A DNA stretch of 64,000 bases from DATAEG01 sp963703085. GTDB lineage: Bacteria > Actinomycetota > Actinomycetes > Mycobacteriales > Jatrophihabitantaceae. How positions within the stretch are numbered: position 1 is the stretch's first letter; each line of letters starts with the position of its first letter. This document shows, piece after piece, positions 57,226 to 64,000 of this stretch. The notes beneath the pieces were generated by a model, which was not told the DNA's origin, ran no database searches, and saw nothing but the letters and a program-made list of their open reading frames with translations. The position numbers and the translations under genes were made by a program. Where the stretch lies: the NCBI GenBank assembly GCA_963703085.1, contig OY969789.1, positions 186,001-250,000 of the forward strand, given 5' to 3'.

Positions 57226-58062
57226 CTACGACTCATGGAGGTCCTCGACGGTTGCGACTGTCCCTGCACGGCGCAGATCGAGCATCAGAGGACGGTGGTC
57301 GGATACCTCGGGAGCGGCGAGGATTTCGAATGCCGCCACCGCGTCGGGATCGGAGACGAGTACGTAGTCGGCGTGCCGTAGCGGCTTGGTGTAGGTCGAC
57401 GTGCGGGTGTCCGCGCGGCCGACGAGGTCGGTCAGCCCGGCGCGACCCAGGACATCGAACGTCTCGGAGTCCGGCAAGATGTTGAGGTCGCCGGCCACCA
57501 CCACGACATCGCCGGGCCGCCGGACCCGGCCGACCAGCGCTGCTACCTGCTCGGCCTGACGCCGTCGCTGCGGGGTGTCGCCCTTGCCAGATGCCATCCG
57601 CACACCGTGCAGGTGAGTCACAGTGGCGGTGAGCCCCTCGTCGTCCACCACCCGGACGCCGTGCGCAATCCGGCCGCGGTCCTCGGACGGCCACTCGTCG
57701 TGATGCACGAAGTCGCCGTGCACGAAGGACGCTTCACCGCCGATGATCGCGAGGTGCGGGGCCACCAACGTGGCGATCCCGAAGTGCTGCCGGTGCGTCT
57801 CGCCGTCCTCCCCGCGCACCGGGCCGGTGTCGCAGGTGAAGAAGTGCGCCTGATGCTGCGGGAGGGCGCGGCGCAGGTCGTCGAACAGGCTCGAGCGCTG
57901 CCGCGACGTGCGATCGGCGTCGAGGTAGGTGACCCAGCCGTCGTGGCCCGGCGTCCACGTCACCTCCTGCACGCAGAGCACATCAGCGCCGCAGCCGGGA
58001 AGCCACTGCATCAACGGTTCGAGCATCCCGCCGCACCAAGCGTTCAGACTGACCACGCGCAC
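57226..58062 (-). CDS. Endonuclease/exonuclease/phosphatase-family protein
   Basis: A 278-residue EEP hydrolase, second of the window. Motifs: VRVVSLNAWCGGM (Asn), VLCVQEVTW (Glu), VVVAGDLNILPDSETF (Asp-Asn), RHADYVLVSD and VSDHRPLMLDL (Asp-His), plus VTHLHGVRMASGKGD. GTG 58062 starts at the conserved first strand; a TTG 14 codons upstream is possible. No secretion signal, so probably cytoplasmic; could be a nuclease or a phosphodiesterase. It converges with the esterase fusion; about 60 bases between them show nothing distinctive. Confidence 0.88.
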   Translation of the reverse strand: MRVVSLNAWCGGMLEPLMQWLPGCGADVLCVQEVTWTPGHDGWVTYLDADRTSRQRSSLFDDLRRALPQHQAHFFTCDTGPVRGEDGETHRQHFGIATLVAPHLAIIGGEASFVHGDFVHHDEWPSEDRGRIAHGVRVVDDEGLTATVTHLHGVRMASGKGDTPQRRRQAEQVAALVGRVRRPGDVVVVAGDLNILPDSETFDVLGRAGLTDLVGRADTRTSTYTKPLRHADYVLVSDPDAVAAFEILAAPEVSDHRPLMLDLRRAGTVATVEDLHES

Positions 58063-58163
58063 CGGCAGAGGCTGCCATGCCGGGCGCAGCAGGAACAACT
58101 CCAATTCGACCTGCTGAGCCGACCCGGCGTCAGCCCGGGCTAGCGAACTCCGGCGTCAGATTC

Positions 58164-58868
58164 CTACTCGCCATCCGGGTCGGGCACGGATGGGAACCGC
58201 GGGTGCCTCGGCCAGGTCGCCTGCTCGACCCGTCGGACATTGATCATGGTGAGAACGGCAAACGTGCACAGGGTTGCCGCAGCGACCAGGACGACGCCAA
58301 CCACCGTGGCAGCATCGAGAGCGCTGCACGCGACGGCGACGAGCGCACCGACGAGCACCGCGTCGATGATCCCGATCAGCAATGGCGTACTGGACACGTA
58401 CTGGCGGACGGGCTGCCTGCGACGAGACGTCACGAAAGCGTCGGCGCCGAGACCGTACGTTCGCAGGATTCCGGCCCGGTCGTCGTGCTGTCCGGTGCTG
58501 AAGTACGGCTCCAGCTCCGGAGCCAGGTCGAGATAGCCGTGCCGAAGCCGATTCATTCCGGCAAGCAAAGCTACGTCTTCCCCGTTCAGGTCCATCAGCC
58601 GAGCGAAGGTGGCCAGGCCGACGAGAATGAGGACGGGCAGCAGCGACAGGGCGAACGCCTGAAACGTGCTGCCGAAGTCATCTGCCTGGGCGACCAGGCC
58701 GAGAGCGACGACGGCGCCGCTGACCACGGTGAGAAACCAACTCGCTCGGCTGAACGTCTCGCTCCAGACCAAGCCGCGGGTAGCGAGCAAGCTCCAGTGT
58801 TCCGTTGACAGGATCTGTGCCCGGAGTGCCTCAGGCGACTCGGCGCGCTTGGGCGTCGGTTCAGACAT
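58164..58868 (-). CDS. Hypothetical membrane protein with four helices
   Basis: A 234-residue protein. A polar N-terminus (about 40 residues) leads into two hydrophobic helices (about 44-66 and 72-93), a soluble stretch with LMDLNGEDVALLAGMNRLRH and GLGADAFVTSRRRQPVRQYV, then two more helices (about 160-182 and 186-208) and a charged tail. The pattern of two hairpins around a helical cytoplasmic part resembles uncharacterised actinobacterial membrane proteins; I do not recognise a named family. ATG 58868 is chosen because a GGAGCGG site lies about eight bases upstream. It lies 100 bases upstream of the EEP gene on the same strand. Confidence 0.72.
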   Translation of the reverse strand: MSEPTPKRAESPEALRAQILSTEHWSLLATRGLVWSETFSRASWFLTVVSGAVVALGLVAQADDFGSTFQAFALSLLPVLILVGLATFARLMDLNGEDVALLAGMNRLRHGYLDLAPELEPYFSTGQHDDRAGILRTYGLGADAFVTSRRRQPVRQYVSSTPLLIGIIDAVLVGALVAVACSALDAATVVGVVLVAAATLCTFAVLTMINVRRVEQATWPRHPRFPSVPDPDGE

Positions 58869-59005
58869 GGCTGACCGCTCCGCCACCGAACATCACGGCC
58901 CACCCTTCGTTCCATCGTGAAACGGACATCCCGATGGATCCTGCCATCCCACTGCTTGGCCCAATCCGGTCGGGATTCGTCCGGAACCGTTGTTAGCGTC
59001 AGCGC

Positions 59006-59416
59006 ATGAGTGAAACCACGGCCGTTAGGCCGACCCTCGACCTGATCGTCCTGGACTGCCCAGACGCACTGCAGCTGGCCGGCTTCTACGGTGAGCTGCT
59101 CGGCTGGTCGCCGGAGAGCGGCTCCGACCGCGACTGGGCGACTCTGTCCCCGCCGGAGGGTGGGATCTCACCGACCAATCCTCAGGGCCGGCCATCTCTG
59201 GCGTTTCAGCGCATCGACGACTGGGTGACGCCGACCTGGCCGGGTGGCGCACACCCGCAGCAGTTTCACCTGGACTTCTCCGTCGGCGACATCGACGCCG
59301 CCGAGCCAGGTGTCCTCGCCCTGGGCGCGCGCCCGCATGAGCACCAGCCCTCGACCAACGGCAACTTCCGCGTCTACCTCGACCCGGCCGGTCACCCGTT
59401 CTGCCTGATCCGCTGA
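59006..59416 (+). CDS. VOC-family protein (Glyoxalase_6-like)
   Basis: A 136-residue protein: LDLIVLDCPDALQLAGFYGE, WATLSPPEGGISPTNPQGRP, HPQQFHLDFSVGDIDAAEPG and the closing FRVYLDPAGHPFCLIR define the actinobacterial glyoxalase-like subgroup, close in layout to the protein at 4197-4625. Metal-ligand His/Glu positions are partly replaced, so catalysis is uncertain; many members bind small ligands. It stands alone between a divergent membrane protein and the PrimC-like gene. Confidence 0.85.
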   Translation: MSETTAVRPTLDLIVLDCPDALQLAGFYGELLGWSPESGSDRDWATLSPPEGGISPTNPQGRPSLAFQRIDDWVTPTWPGGAHPQQFHLDFSVGDIDAAEPGVLALGARPHEHQPSTNGNFRVYLDPAGHPFCLIR

Positions 59417-59514
59417 CTCGCCCGAGCGGGCCGGTCGGGTCGGATCGGATCGAATGAGCCGCAGGCCAGCGGCGAGGGTCACCTAACCGCTGGTCGCTGC
59501 GCCAAGATGGTCCT

Positions 59515-60465
59515 ATGCCGACGAGAGAGACCCGCGATGGTGTCGACCTGACCAACCTCGACGAAGCATTGTTCGACGATGCTGAGGCGACCAAGCGTGA
59601 CCTCGTCGAGTACCTGGATGCGCTGCATCCGCAGGTGATCGGGGCGCTGCGCGATCGACCGCTGTCGGTCATCCGGGCGCTCCGCGGCCAGAAGCCGTTC
59701 ATGCAGAAGAACGTGCCGAAGTACACCCCGGATTGGATCGCCACCACCTCGGTCTGGTCGGCGGCGTCGAAGCGGAACATCGCCTATGCGCTGTGCAACG
59801 ACCGGCGCACCTTGTTGTGGCTGGCCAATCAACGGGCCATCGAATTTCATCCCACTCTGTACCGGATCACCGAGCCCGATGCCCCGACCCACCTCGTGCT
59901 CGACCTGGACCCACCCGAGGGCAGCGACTTTCGTGGCGTCGTCGCAGCGGCCGAGCTGGTCCGCATCGCGCTGGCCGACATCGGTTTGGCCGGTGCCGTC
60001 AAGACCAGCGGGTCCAAAGGCGTGCACATCTTCGTTCCGGTGACGGGGGCGAGCACCGAGGAAGTTGCGCTGGCTACGCGGGCGCTGGCGGTCCGGGCCG
60101 AGGCTGTCGACCCCGTCCTCGCTACCACCGCGTTCATCAAGGCCGACCGTGACGGCAAGGTCTTTCTCGACTCGACGCGGGCCGGCGGAGGCAGCGTCGC
60201 CGCGGCCTACAGCCCGCGGCTGCGAGCGGGCACGCCGGTGTCGTTCCCGGTGGCATGGTCCGATCTTGCCGACGTGACCCCGGCCGACTTCACGCTGCGC
60301 ACGGCGCCGGCGCTGCTGGGCGACGCGGATCCCTGGACGACGCTGATGCCCGCACCCCAGGCCCTGCCGGCCGAGCTCGTCGAGCAGGGCCGCACCATCC
60401 CGGCCGCCCGCGCTCAAGCGCTGCACGAGGACCTGCGGCGCCACCACCGCGGCGAAACGCGCTGA
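59515..60465 (+). CDS. primC: Stand-alone LigD-type primase-polymerase (PrimC-like)
   Basis: A 316-residue archaeo-eukaryotic primase-fold polymerase. HLVLDLDPPEGSDFRGVVAA holds the metal-binding Asp-x-Asp, KTSGSKGVHIFVPV is the S-x-H nucleotide motif, and FIKADRDGKVFLDSTRAGGG and AAYSPRLRAGTPVSFPVAW are the family's second acidic motif and C-terminal blocks. There is no ligase or nuclease domain, matching mycobacterial Prim-PolC, which fills short gaps in excision repair with LigC. Here LigC is encoded 32 kb upstream. Start ATG 59515 follows a 98-base gap. The small alarmone synthetase gene follows on the same strand. Confidence 0.88.
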   Translation: MPTRETRDGVDLTNLDEALFDDAEATKRDLVEYLDALHPQVIGALRDRPLSVIRALRGQKPFMQKNVPKYTPDWIATTSVWSAASKRNIAYALCNDRRTLLWLANQRAIEFHPTLYRITEPDAPTHLVLDLDPPEGSDFRGVVAAAELVRIALADIGLAGAVKTSGSKGVHIFVPVTGASTEEVALATRALAVRAEAVDPVLATTAFIKADRDGKVFLDSTRAGGGSVAAAYSPRLRAGTPVSFPVAWSDLADVTPADFTLRTAPALLGDADPWTTLMPAPQALPAELVEQGRTIPAARAQALHEDLRRHHRGETR

Positions 60466-60538
60466 TCTGGCTGTGCCGTGGTCCGGGCAGATCAACGGGT
60501 AGGCCGCAGATCCAGCGCAGATCAGGCAGGGTGTCCCC

Positions 60539-61546
60539 ATGAAGACCCGCTCCCCGCATCCTCGACAGACGGAGAACGAGCCGGTCCGCCATGCCGTGCG
60601 CACCTACGCCGCGCTACAGCCCGAATTGCACGCCGTAACCGATCGGTACGTCGCGATCATCACCACGCTCCTCGATGACGCGGGAATCAACTATCTGAGC
60701 ATCACCGGGCGCACCAAGAGCGTGGCATCGTTCGCGGCGAAGGCGGTCCGTTCGGCCGACGGCGCGGCGCTGTACGACGACCCGCTGACCCAGATCACCG
60801 ACGTCGTCGGCGTCCGCGTCATCACGTACCTGCAGAGCGACGTCGCCGCCGTGGCGCAGCTGTTTGCTGCCCAATTGACGATCATCGACGACCGGGACCT
60901 CGGCGAGGAGACCGCGCGCGATGGCCGGTTCGGCTATGCCAGCCGGCACCTGCTGCTCTCCTCAGCCGTGGTTCGCGAGCGGCCGGCTTCGGTGCAGGTG
61001 CGCACCGTGCTGCAGCACGCGTGGGCCGAGTTCGAGCACGACATCCGCTACAAGGGCACCGTGCCCGCCGAGCACGCCCCGGATCTGGATCGCCGATTCA
61101 CCCTCGCCGCCGGGCTGTTGGAACTCGCCGATCGCGAGTTCTCCGAGATCCGCAACCGGGTCCAGGCCTCGTTGTCGGCGCTGCATCCCGATTTCGATCC
61201 GGCCGACCCACGGATCAGCTCGCAGGAACTGGCGACCTTCCTCGCATCGCAATACCCCGATGCGAGTTGGTCCCGCACCAACCACTACGGATGGATCTCC
61301 GGGCTGCTGCTCGAACTCGGCATCACCACACTCGACGAACTTGGCGGGCTGCTGGCATCAGTCGACATGAAGGCGCTGATCACCCGGATGGGCTACCAGT
61401 ACCCGGCGGGCGCCGTGCGCCGCCTCGACGACGCGCTCCTCGCAGTCTTCGGCGAACGGTACGTCGGCCTGACCGGCAACGCGCATCGGATCCCGCTGCT
61501 GACCAGCCGCCTGGAGAAACTGTCCGGCCGTCCCGCGACCGCCTGA
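60539..61546 (+). CDS. GTP pyrophosphokinase-like small alarmone synthetase (RelA/SpoT domain)
   Basis: A 335-residue single-domain (p)ppGpp synthetase. The RelA/SpoT nucleotidyltransferase part covers about residues 25-200: YLSITGRTKSVASFAAKAVR, the metal-binding segment ITDVVGVRVITYLQSDV and the substrate segment RPASVQVRTVLQHAWAEFEH. There is no HD hydrolase domain and no TGS/ACT regulatory region. A C-terminal extension of about 130 residues (SQELATFLASQYPDASWSRT ... RLDDALLAVFGERYVGLTGN) is longer than in RelP/RelQ enzymes. ATG 60539 follows GGGTGTCC without a clear ribosome site. It may supply alarmone under stress. Confidence 0.88.
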   Translation: MKTRSPHPRQTENEPVRHAVRTYAALQPELHAVTDRYVAIITTLLDDAGINYLSITGRTKSVASFAAKAVRSADGAALYDDPLTQITDVVGVRVITYLQSDVAAVAQLFAAQLTIIDDRDLGEETARDGRFGYASRHLLLSSAVVRERPASVQVRTVLQHAWAEFEHDIRYKGTVPAEHAPDLDRRFTLAAGLLELADREFSEIRNRVQASLSALHPDFDPADPRISSQELATFLASQYPDASWSRTNHYGWISGLLLELGITTLDELGGLLASVDMKALITRMGYQYPAGAVRRLDDALLAVFGERYVGLTGNAHRIPLLTSRLEKLSGRPATA

Positions 61547-61662
61547 AGTTCGAGCTCGAGCCACGGCTTCGCACTGGTCGAGTGTTCGGCTGGTCCGCGG
61601 CCTCGCTCGGGAAGCTGTCATCGCGGCCGCGGTGGGTGTGCTTTGTCGGCCATGATGAGCGG

Positions 61663-62505
61663 GTGGAATACGTTGGCCGCGCGCCGGCCGCGCCCCTTGA
61701 CCGATTCATCGACGATCTCTACTGCCTGAGCGGGGTCCCCCGGCACCGGCGGCTGAACGTTCCACCCATGCCATCGGCGCATCTGATGATCAATATGGGT
61801 GCGCCGATTCGCCTGCACGATTCTGATCCCTCAGTGCCGCCGGCGGTGCTGACCGACGGCTGGTTCATGGGTGTCTGGAGCAGGCGCTTCGTCGTCGAGC
61901 ACCAAGCGCCCGTCCGCGTAGTGGGGGTGCACTTCAAGCCCTGGGGCGTTTCCGCGTTTGTGGACGTGCCGTCGAGCGAACTGCGGGACCGATGGCTGCC
62001 GATCGACATGTTGTGGGGACGCACAGTCGACCGGCTGCGCGATCGAATCGCCGCTGCCGCGTCGACCCGCGAGAGCCTGGCGATCCTCGAGGACGAGCTG
62101 CGATCGCGGCTAGTCCTGTCCGCGGCGCCGGGCCTCGGTCTGGTCAACTACGCGGCCGGGCGCCTGGAGACGTCCTGGGGCGCGGTCTCAGTCGGCACAC
62201 TGACCAACGACGCCGGAGTCAGCGCTACCCACCTGGCCACACAGTTCAAGTCCCACCTTGGAGTCACTCCGAAGCGCATGGCGCGGATCTATCGCTTCGC
62301 GCGACTGATCCTTTCCGTGGACGCGAAGTATCCAGTCGACTGGACGCTGCTGGCCCAGGCCGCGGGCTACTTCGACCAAGCGCACTTCAGCAAGGAGTTC
62401 AAGGAATTCACCGGCCACACCCCCACCGCCTACCTGAAGCTTCGCCGCCGGTTCCCTGTCGACAAGCGCTTCCCGCCAGATAATGGCCCGATGCCTGTCG
62501 ATTGA
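61663..62505 (+). CDS. AraC-family transcriptional regulator
   Basis: A 280-residue regulator. The N-terminal part (VEYVGRAPAAPLDRFIDDLY, RLNVPPMPSAHLMINMGAPI, VVGVHFKPWGVSAFV) is the DUF6597-type sensor domain often joined to AraC HTHs. The C-terminal DNA-binding part has two HTHs: SVGTLTNDAGVSATHLATQF, KSHLGVTPKRMARIYRFARL, and WTLLAQAAGYFDQAHFSKEF with the AraC ending FKEFTGHTPTAYLKLRRRF. GTG 61663 starts at the conserved domain; the frame is open further upstream over the alarmone synthetase end. It probably controls the DHFR-like/PNPOx operon immediately downstream. Confidence 0.88.
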   Translation: MEYVGRAPAAPLDRFIDDLYCLSGVPRHRRLNVPPMPSAHLMINMGAPIRLHDSDPSVPPAVLTDGWFMGVWSRRFVVEHQAPVRVVGVHFKPWGVSAFVDVPSSELRDRWLPIDMLWGRTVDRLRDRIAAAASTRESLAILEDELRSRLVLSAAPGLGLVNYAAGRLETSWGAVSVGTLTNDAGVSATHLATQFKSHLGVTPKRMARIYRFARLILSVDAKYPVDWTLLAQAAGYFDQAHFSKEFKEFTGHTPTAYLKLRRRFPVDKRFPPDNGPMPVD

Positions 62506-62565
62506 ATTTTTACAAGACAAGGGCAGCAGGGCGCGACACGATCACCACATGAACAAGGAGAACCC

Positions 62566-63177
62566 GTGGGCACGGTGATCATGCACAACGTCGTGTCGGT
62601 CGATGGCTTTATCGCCGACAGCAACGACGACGTGGGACCACTGCACGAGTGGTACTTCAGTGGGGACACCCCCATCACCCCATCTGACGGGATGGGCTAC
62701 GACCATTCTGGAGCGGGATCTGCATTCAAAGTCGCACCCGCCTCGGCGCAGTACGTCCGCTCGATGTGGGAGTCCATCGGCACCATCGTGATGGGCCGTC
62801 ACCTGTTCGACCTCGTAAACGGCTGGGAGGGGCGGCCGCCGGCTGGCGAGCACGTCGTCGTGGTGTCCCACCGACCCAAGCCCGAAGACTGGCACCCAGA
62901 GGCTTCCTACCATTTCGTCGACGACCCAGCCGCCGCTATCGCCAAAGCGCAGGAGCTGGCGGGCGAGCGAACCGTCGCCGTGAGTGCCGGGGACGTCGGC
63001 AGCCAGATCCTCGCGGCCGGGCTCGTGGACGAGGTGGCGATGGACGTAGTGCCCGTCATCTTCGGCTCCGGCAAGCGCTACTTCGGCCGCATCGAGACCC
63101 AGCACCTACTCGAGGATCCCCACGTAATTATCCAAAGTGAGCGTGTCCTGCACCTGCGGTTCAAAGTCCGCCGATGA
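62566..63177 (+). CDS. Dihydrofolate reductase-like (RibD C-terminal) protein
   Basis: A 203-residue RibD_C-fold reductase: VIMHNVVSVDGFIADSNDDV, MWESIGTIVMGRHLFDLVNG, GEHVVVVSHRPKPED, ERTVAVSAGDVGSQILAAGL and MDVVPVIFGSGKRYFG are the family blocks. NADPH is the likely cofactor, the substrate unknown. The GTG start has a strong AAGGAGAA site. Its stop overlaps the next start (ATGA) and the AraC regulator lies 60 bases upstream, so the two enzymes probably form one induced unit. Confidence 0.87.
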   Translation: MGTVIMHNVVSVDGFIADSNDDVGPLHEWYFSGDTPITPSDGMGYDHSGAGSAFKVAPASAQYVRSMWESIGTIVMGRHLFDLVNGWEGRPPAGEHVVVVSHRPKPEDWHPEASYHFVDDPAAAIAKAQELAGERTVAVSAGDVGSQILAAGLVDEVAMDVVPVIFGSGKRYFGRIETQHLLEDPHVIIQSERVLHLRFKVRR

Positions 63178-63635
63178 ACGACCGCTCGACGATCGACCGA
63201 CTGCTCGCTGCCAACCTCTACCTCGTGCTCGGCACGGCAGACGAGGACGGACACCCGTGGGTAAGCCCGGTCTTCTTCGCGCAACTAGGCCCGGACCGCC
63301 TCTGCTGGGTGTCCTCGCCGGACGCCCGGCACTCCCGCAATATTGCCCACCGAAACACGATCGCCATCACGGTTTTCGACTCCACCGTCGCCGTCGGGCG
63401 AGCCGAAGCAGCGTACTTCGACGCCAACGCGGCAGCAGCGACCCCGGACGAAGTGGACGCGGCGCTGCAATCGCTCAACGCGCGCCTACCCTCCGACAAG
63501 GCGCTCAACCCCGACGACCTGCAACCACACGGGCCGCTCGTCGTGTACCGGGCCGACCTGCAGCACCGCTACATCCTCATCCGAGGCGGCGACCCAGAGC
63601 ACGGTAACGCCGTCGACACGACGGTTGAGGTGTGA
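63174..63635 (+). CDS. Pyridoxamine 5'-phosphate oxidase-family (split-barrel) protein
   Basis: A 153-residue split-barrel flavoprotein-like protein: TIDRLLAANLYLVLGTADED, GHPWVSPVFFAQLGPDRLCW, SSPDARHSRNIAHRNTIAIT and VFDSTVAVGRAEAAYFDANA give the FMN/F420-binding barrel, and HGPLVVYRADLQHRYIL the end. Coupled by ATGA to the DHFR-like reductase, so the two may act in series, for example as a flavin- or deazaflavin-linked reduction; this is inference. Confidence 0.87.
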   Translation: MNDRSTIDRLLAANLYLVLGTADEDGHPWVSPVFFAQLGPDRLCWVSSPDARHSRNIAHRNTIAITVFDSTVAVGRAEAAYFDANAAAATPDEVDAALQSLNARLPSDKALNPDDLQPHGPLVVYRADLQHRYILIRGGDPEHGNAVDTTVEV

Positions 63636-63722
63636 CCTCCTCGATCTCGGGGATGTTGTCCCTGCGGCTTCGGCGCGCAGATCGCACTGCAGGTACGCCG
63701 CCCGCGCAGGCTAAATTGGATC

Positions 63723-64000
63723 ATGCCCTTAAGCGACTTCGATCTACGAGCGTCAATCGCCGTGTCCGATATTCATCGGGCGATCGCGTTCTATGAGGGC
63801 GAGCTAGGCCTACGGGCTTTGCAGTCCGGGCCGAGCGCCAAGATCGCCGATGGCAGCCGCGTCTACGGGTCCGGCGGCCGCGCGGCGCTGAACGTGTACC
63901 AATCCGCGACCGCTGGGCAGTCATCAGCGACGCTGGCGACGTGGTACGTCGACGACATCGACCGGGTCGTCGACGAGCTCGCTGCCGCCGGCGTCGAGTT
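63723..64000 (+). CDS. VOC-family protein (partial, cut by window end)
   Basis: ATG 63723 opens a frame that runs off the right edge after about 92 residues: SDFDLRASIAVSDIHRAIAF, YEGELGLRALQSGPSAKIAD, RAALNVYQSATAGQSSATLA, TWYVDDIDRVVDELAAAGVE. This is the first three-quarters of a typical VOC/glyoxalase-like protein of about 125 residues. It lies 87 bases after the PNPOx gene on the same strand. Confidence 0.82.
   Translation, partial: MPLSDFDLRASIAVSDIHRAIAFYEGELGLRALQSGPSAKIADGSRVYGSGGRAALNVYQSATAGQSSATLATWYVDDIDRVVDELAAAGVE

Noticed and set aside
1..64000. CRISPR array, tRNA or rRNA genes, prophage
   Set aside because: No regularly spaced identical repeats, cloverleaf-like sequences, rRNA segments or phage structural genes were seen on either strand.

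Overview
The window is GC-rich with strong third-position GC. It carries many GTG starts, ATGA/GTGA stop-start overlaps, an ECF41-type sigma factor, a furA-katG pair, a 13E12/DUF222-type HNH nuclease, LigC/PrimC-type repair proteins and a TreX-TreY-TreZ pathway. Together these indicate a free-living actinobacterium, but genus cannot be fixed from sequence alone. Genes are densely packed on both strands and no gene-free stretch exceeds about 300 bases. I saw no rRNA, tRNA or CRISPR array.

Layout. 1-4.6 kb: end of an unknown gene, an L,D-transpeptidase, small monooxygenase and VOC proteins, and a pseudouridine catabolism cluster (psuG, GNAT, frameshifted psuK). 4.7-6.8 kb: uvrB. 7.0-10.9 kb: peptide-type ABC importer (two permeases plus a lipoprotein, no ATPase genes). 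10.9-12.5 kb: a methyltransferase and an EEP-family phosphatase. 12.5-15.5 kb: a YkoEDC-type thiamine-precursor ECF transporter behind a TPP riboswitch, with the substrate-binding S component broken by four frameshifts. 15.6-25.9 kb: glgX/treX and treY, then treZ, split apart by a PH-domain gene, a decayed HNH nuclease, an IS3 remnant between imperfect direct repeats, and ppk2. 25.9-27.9 kb: a RibD-like reductase and LigC. 27.9-30.2 kb: a lipoprotein of the tripeptidyl-aminopeptidase family that has lost Ser and His of its triad, followed by an apparently active alpha/beta hydrolase.

30.3-35.7 kb: five tightly coupled genes (FAD amine-oxidase-like protein, DUF1365, two CFA-type methyltransferases, DUF1295) that look like a fatty-acyl modification operon. 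35.7-40.2 kb: an EamA transporter, an S10 peptidase, a secreted GH43-like protein and a GNAT. 40.2-43.0 kb: furA-katG with a Fur-box-like palindrome. 43.0-44.6 kb: ECF41 sigma factor and a CxxC carboxymuconolactone-decarboxylase-like protein, each with a TGTCACA-N16-CRTC promoter. 44.8-47.9 kb: class I aldolase, a two-gene Kiwa-like anti-phage system (KwaA/KwaB) and a protein with a duplicated XRE-like domain.

47.9-64 kb: small stress or housekeeping enzymes; a two-component system divergent from an envelope cluster (GT-C-like membrane protein, frameshifted DUF2156 acyl/aminoacyl-transferase, rhomboid-like/esterase fusion); a second EEP protein; PrimC; a small alarmone synthetase; an AraC regulator; a DHFR-like/PNPOx pair; and a VOC gene cut by the window edge.

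The most interesting points are the actinobacterial Kiwa operon, the putative lipid-modification operon, the pseudo-protease lipoprotein, the paired ECF41 promoters, and the intact TPP riboswitch in front of a decayed S component. Frameshifts are concentrated in ykoE, the HNH gene and the IS3 transposase, with single events in psuK and the DUF2156 gene.
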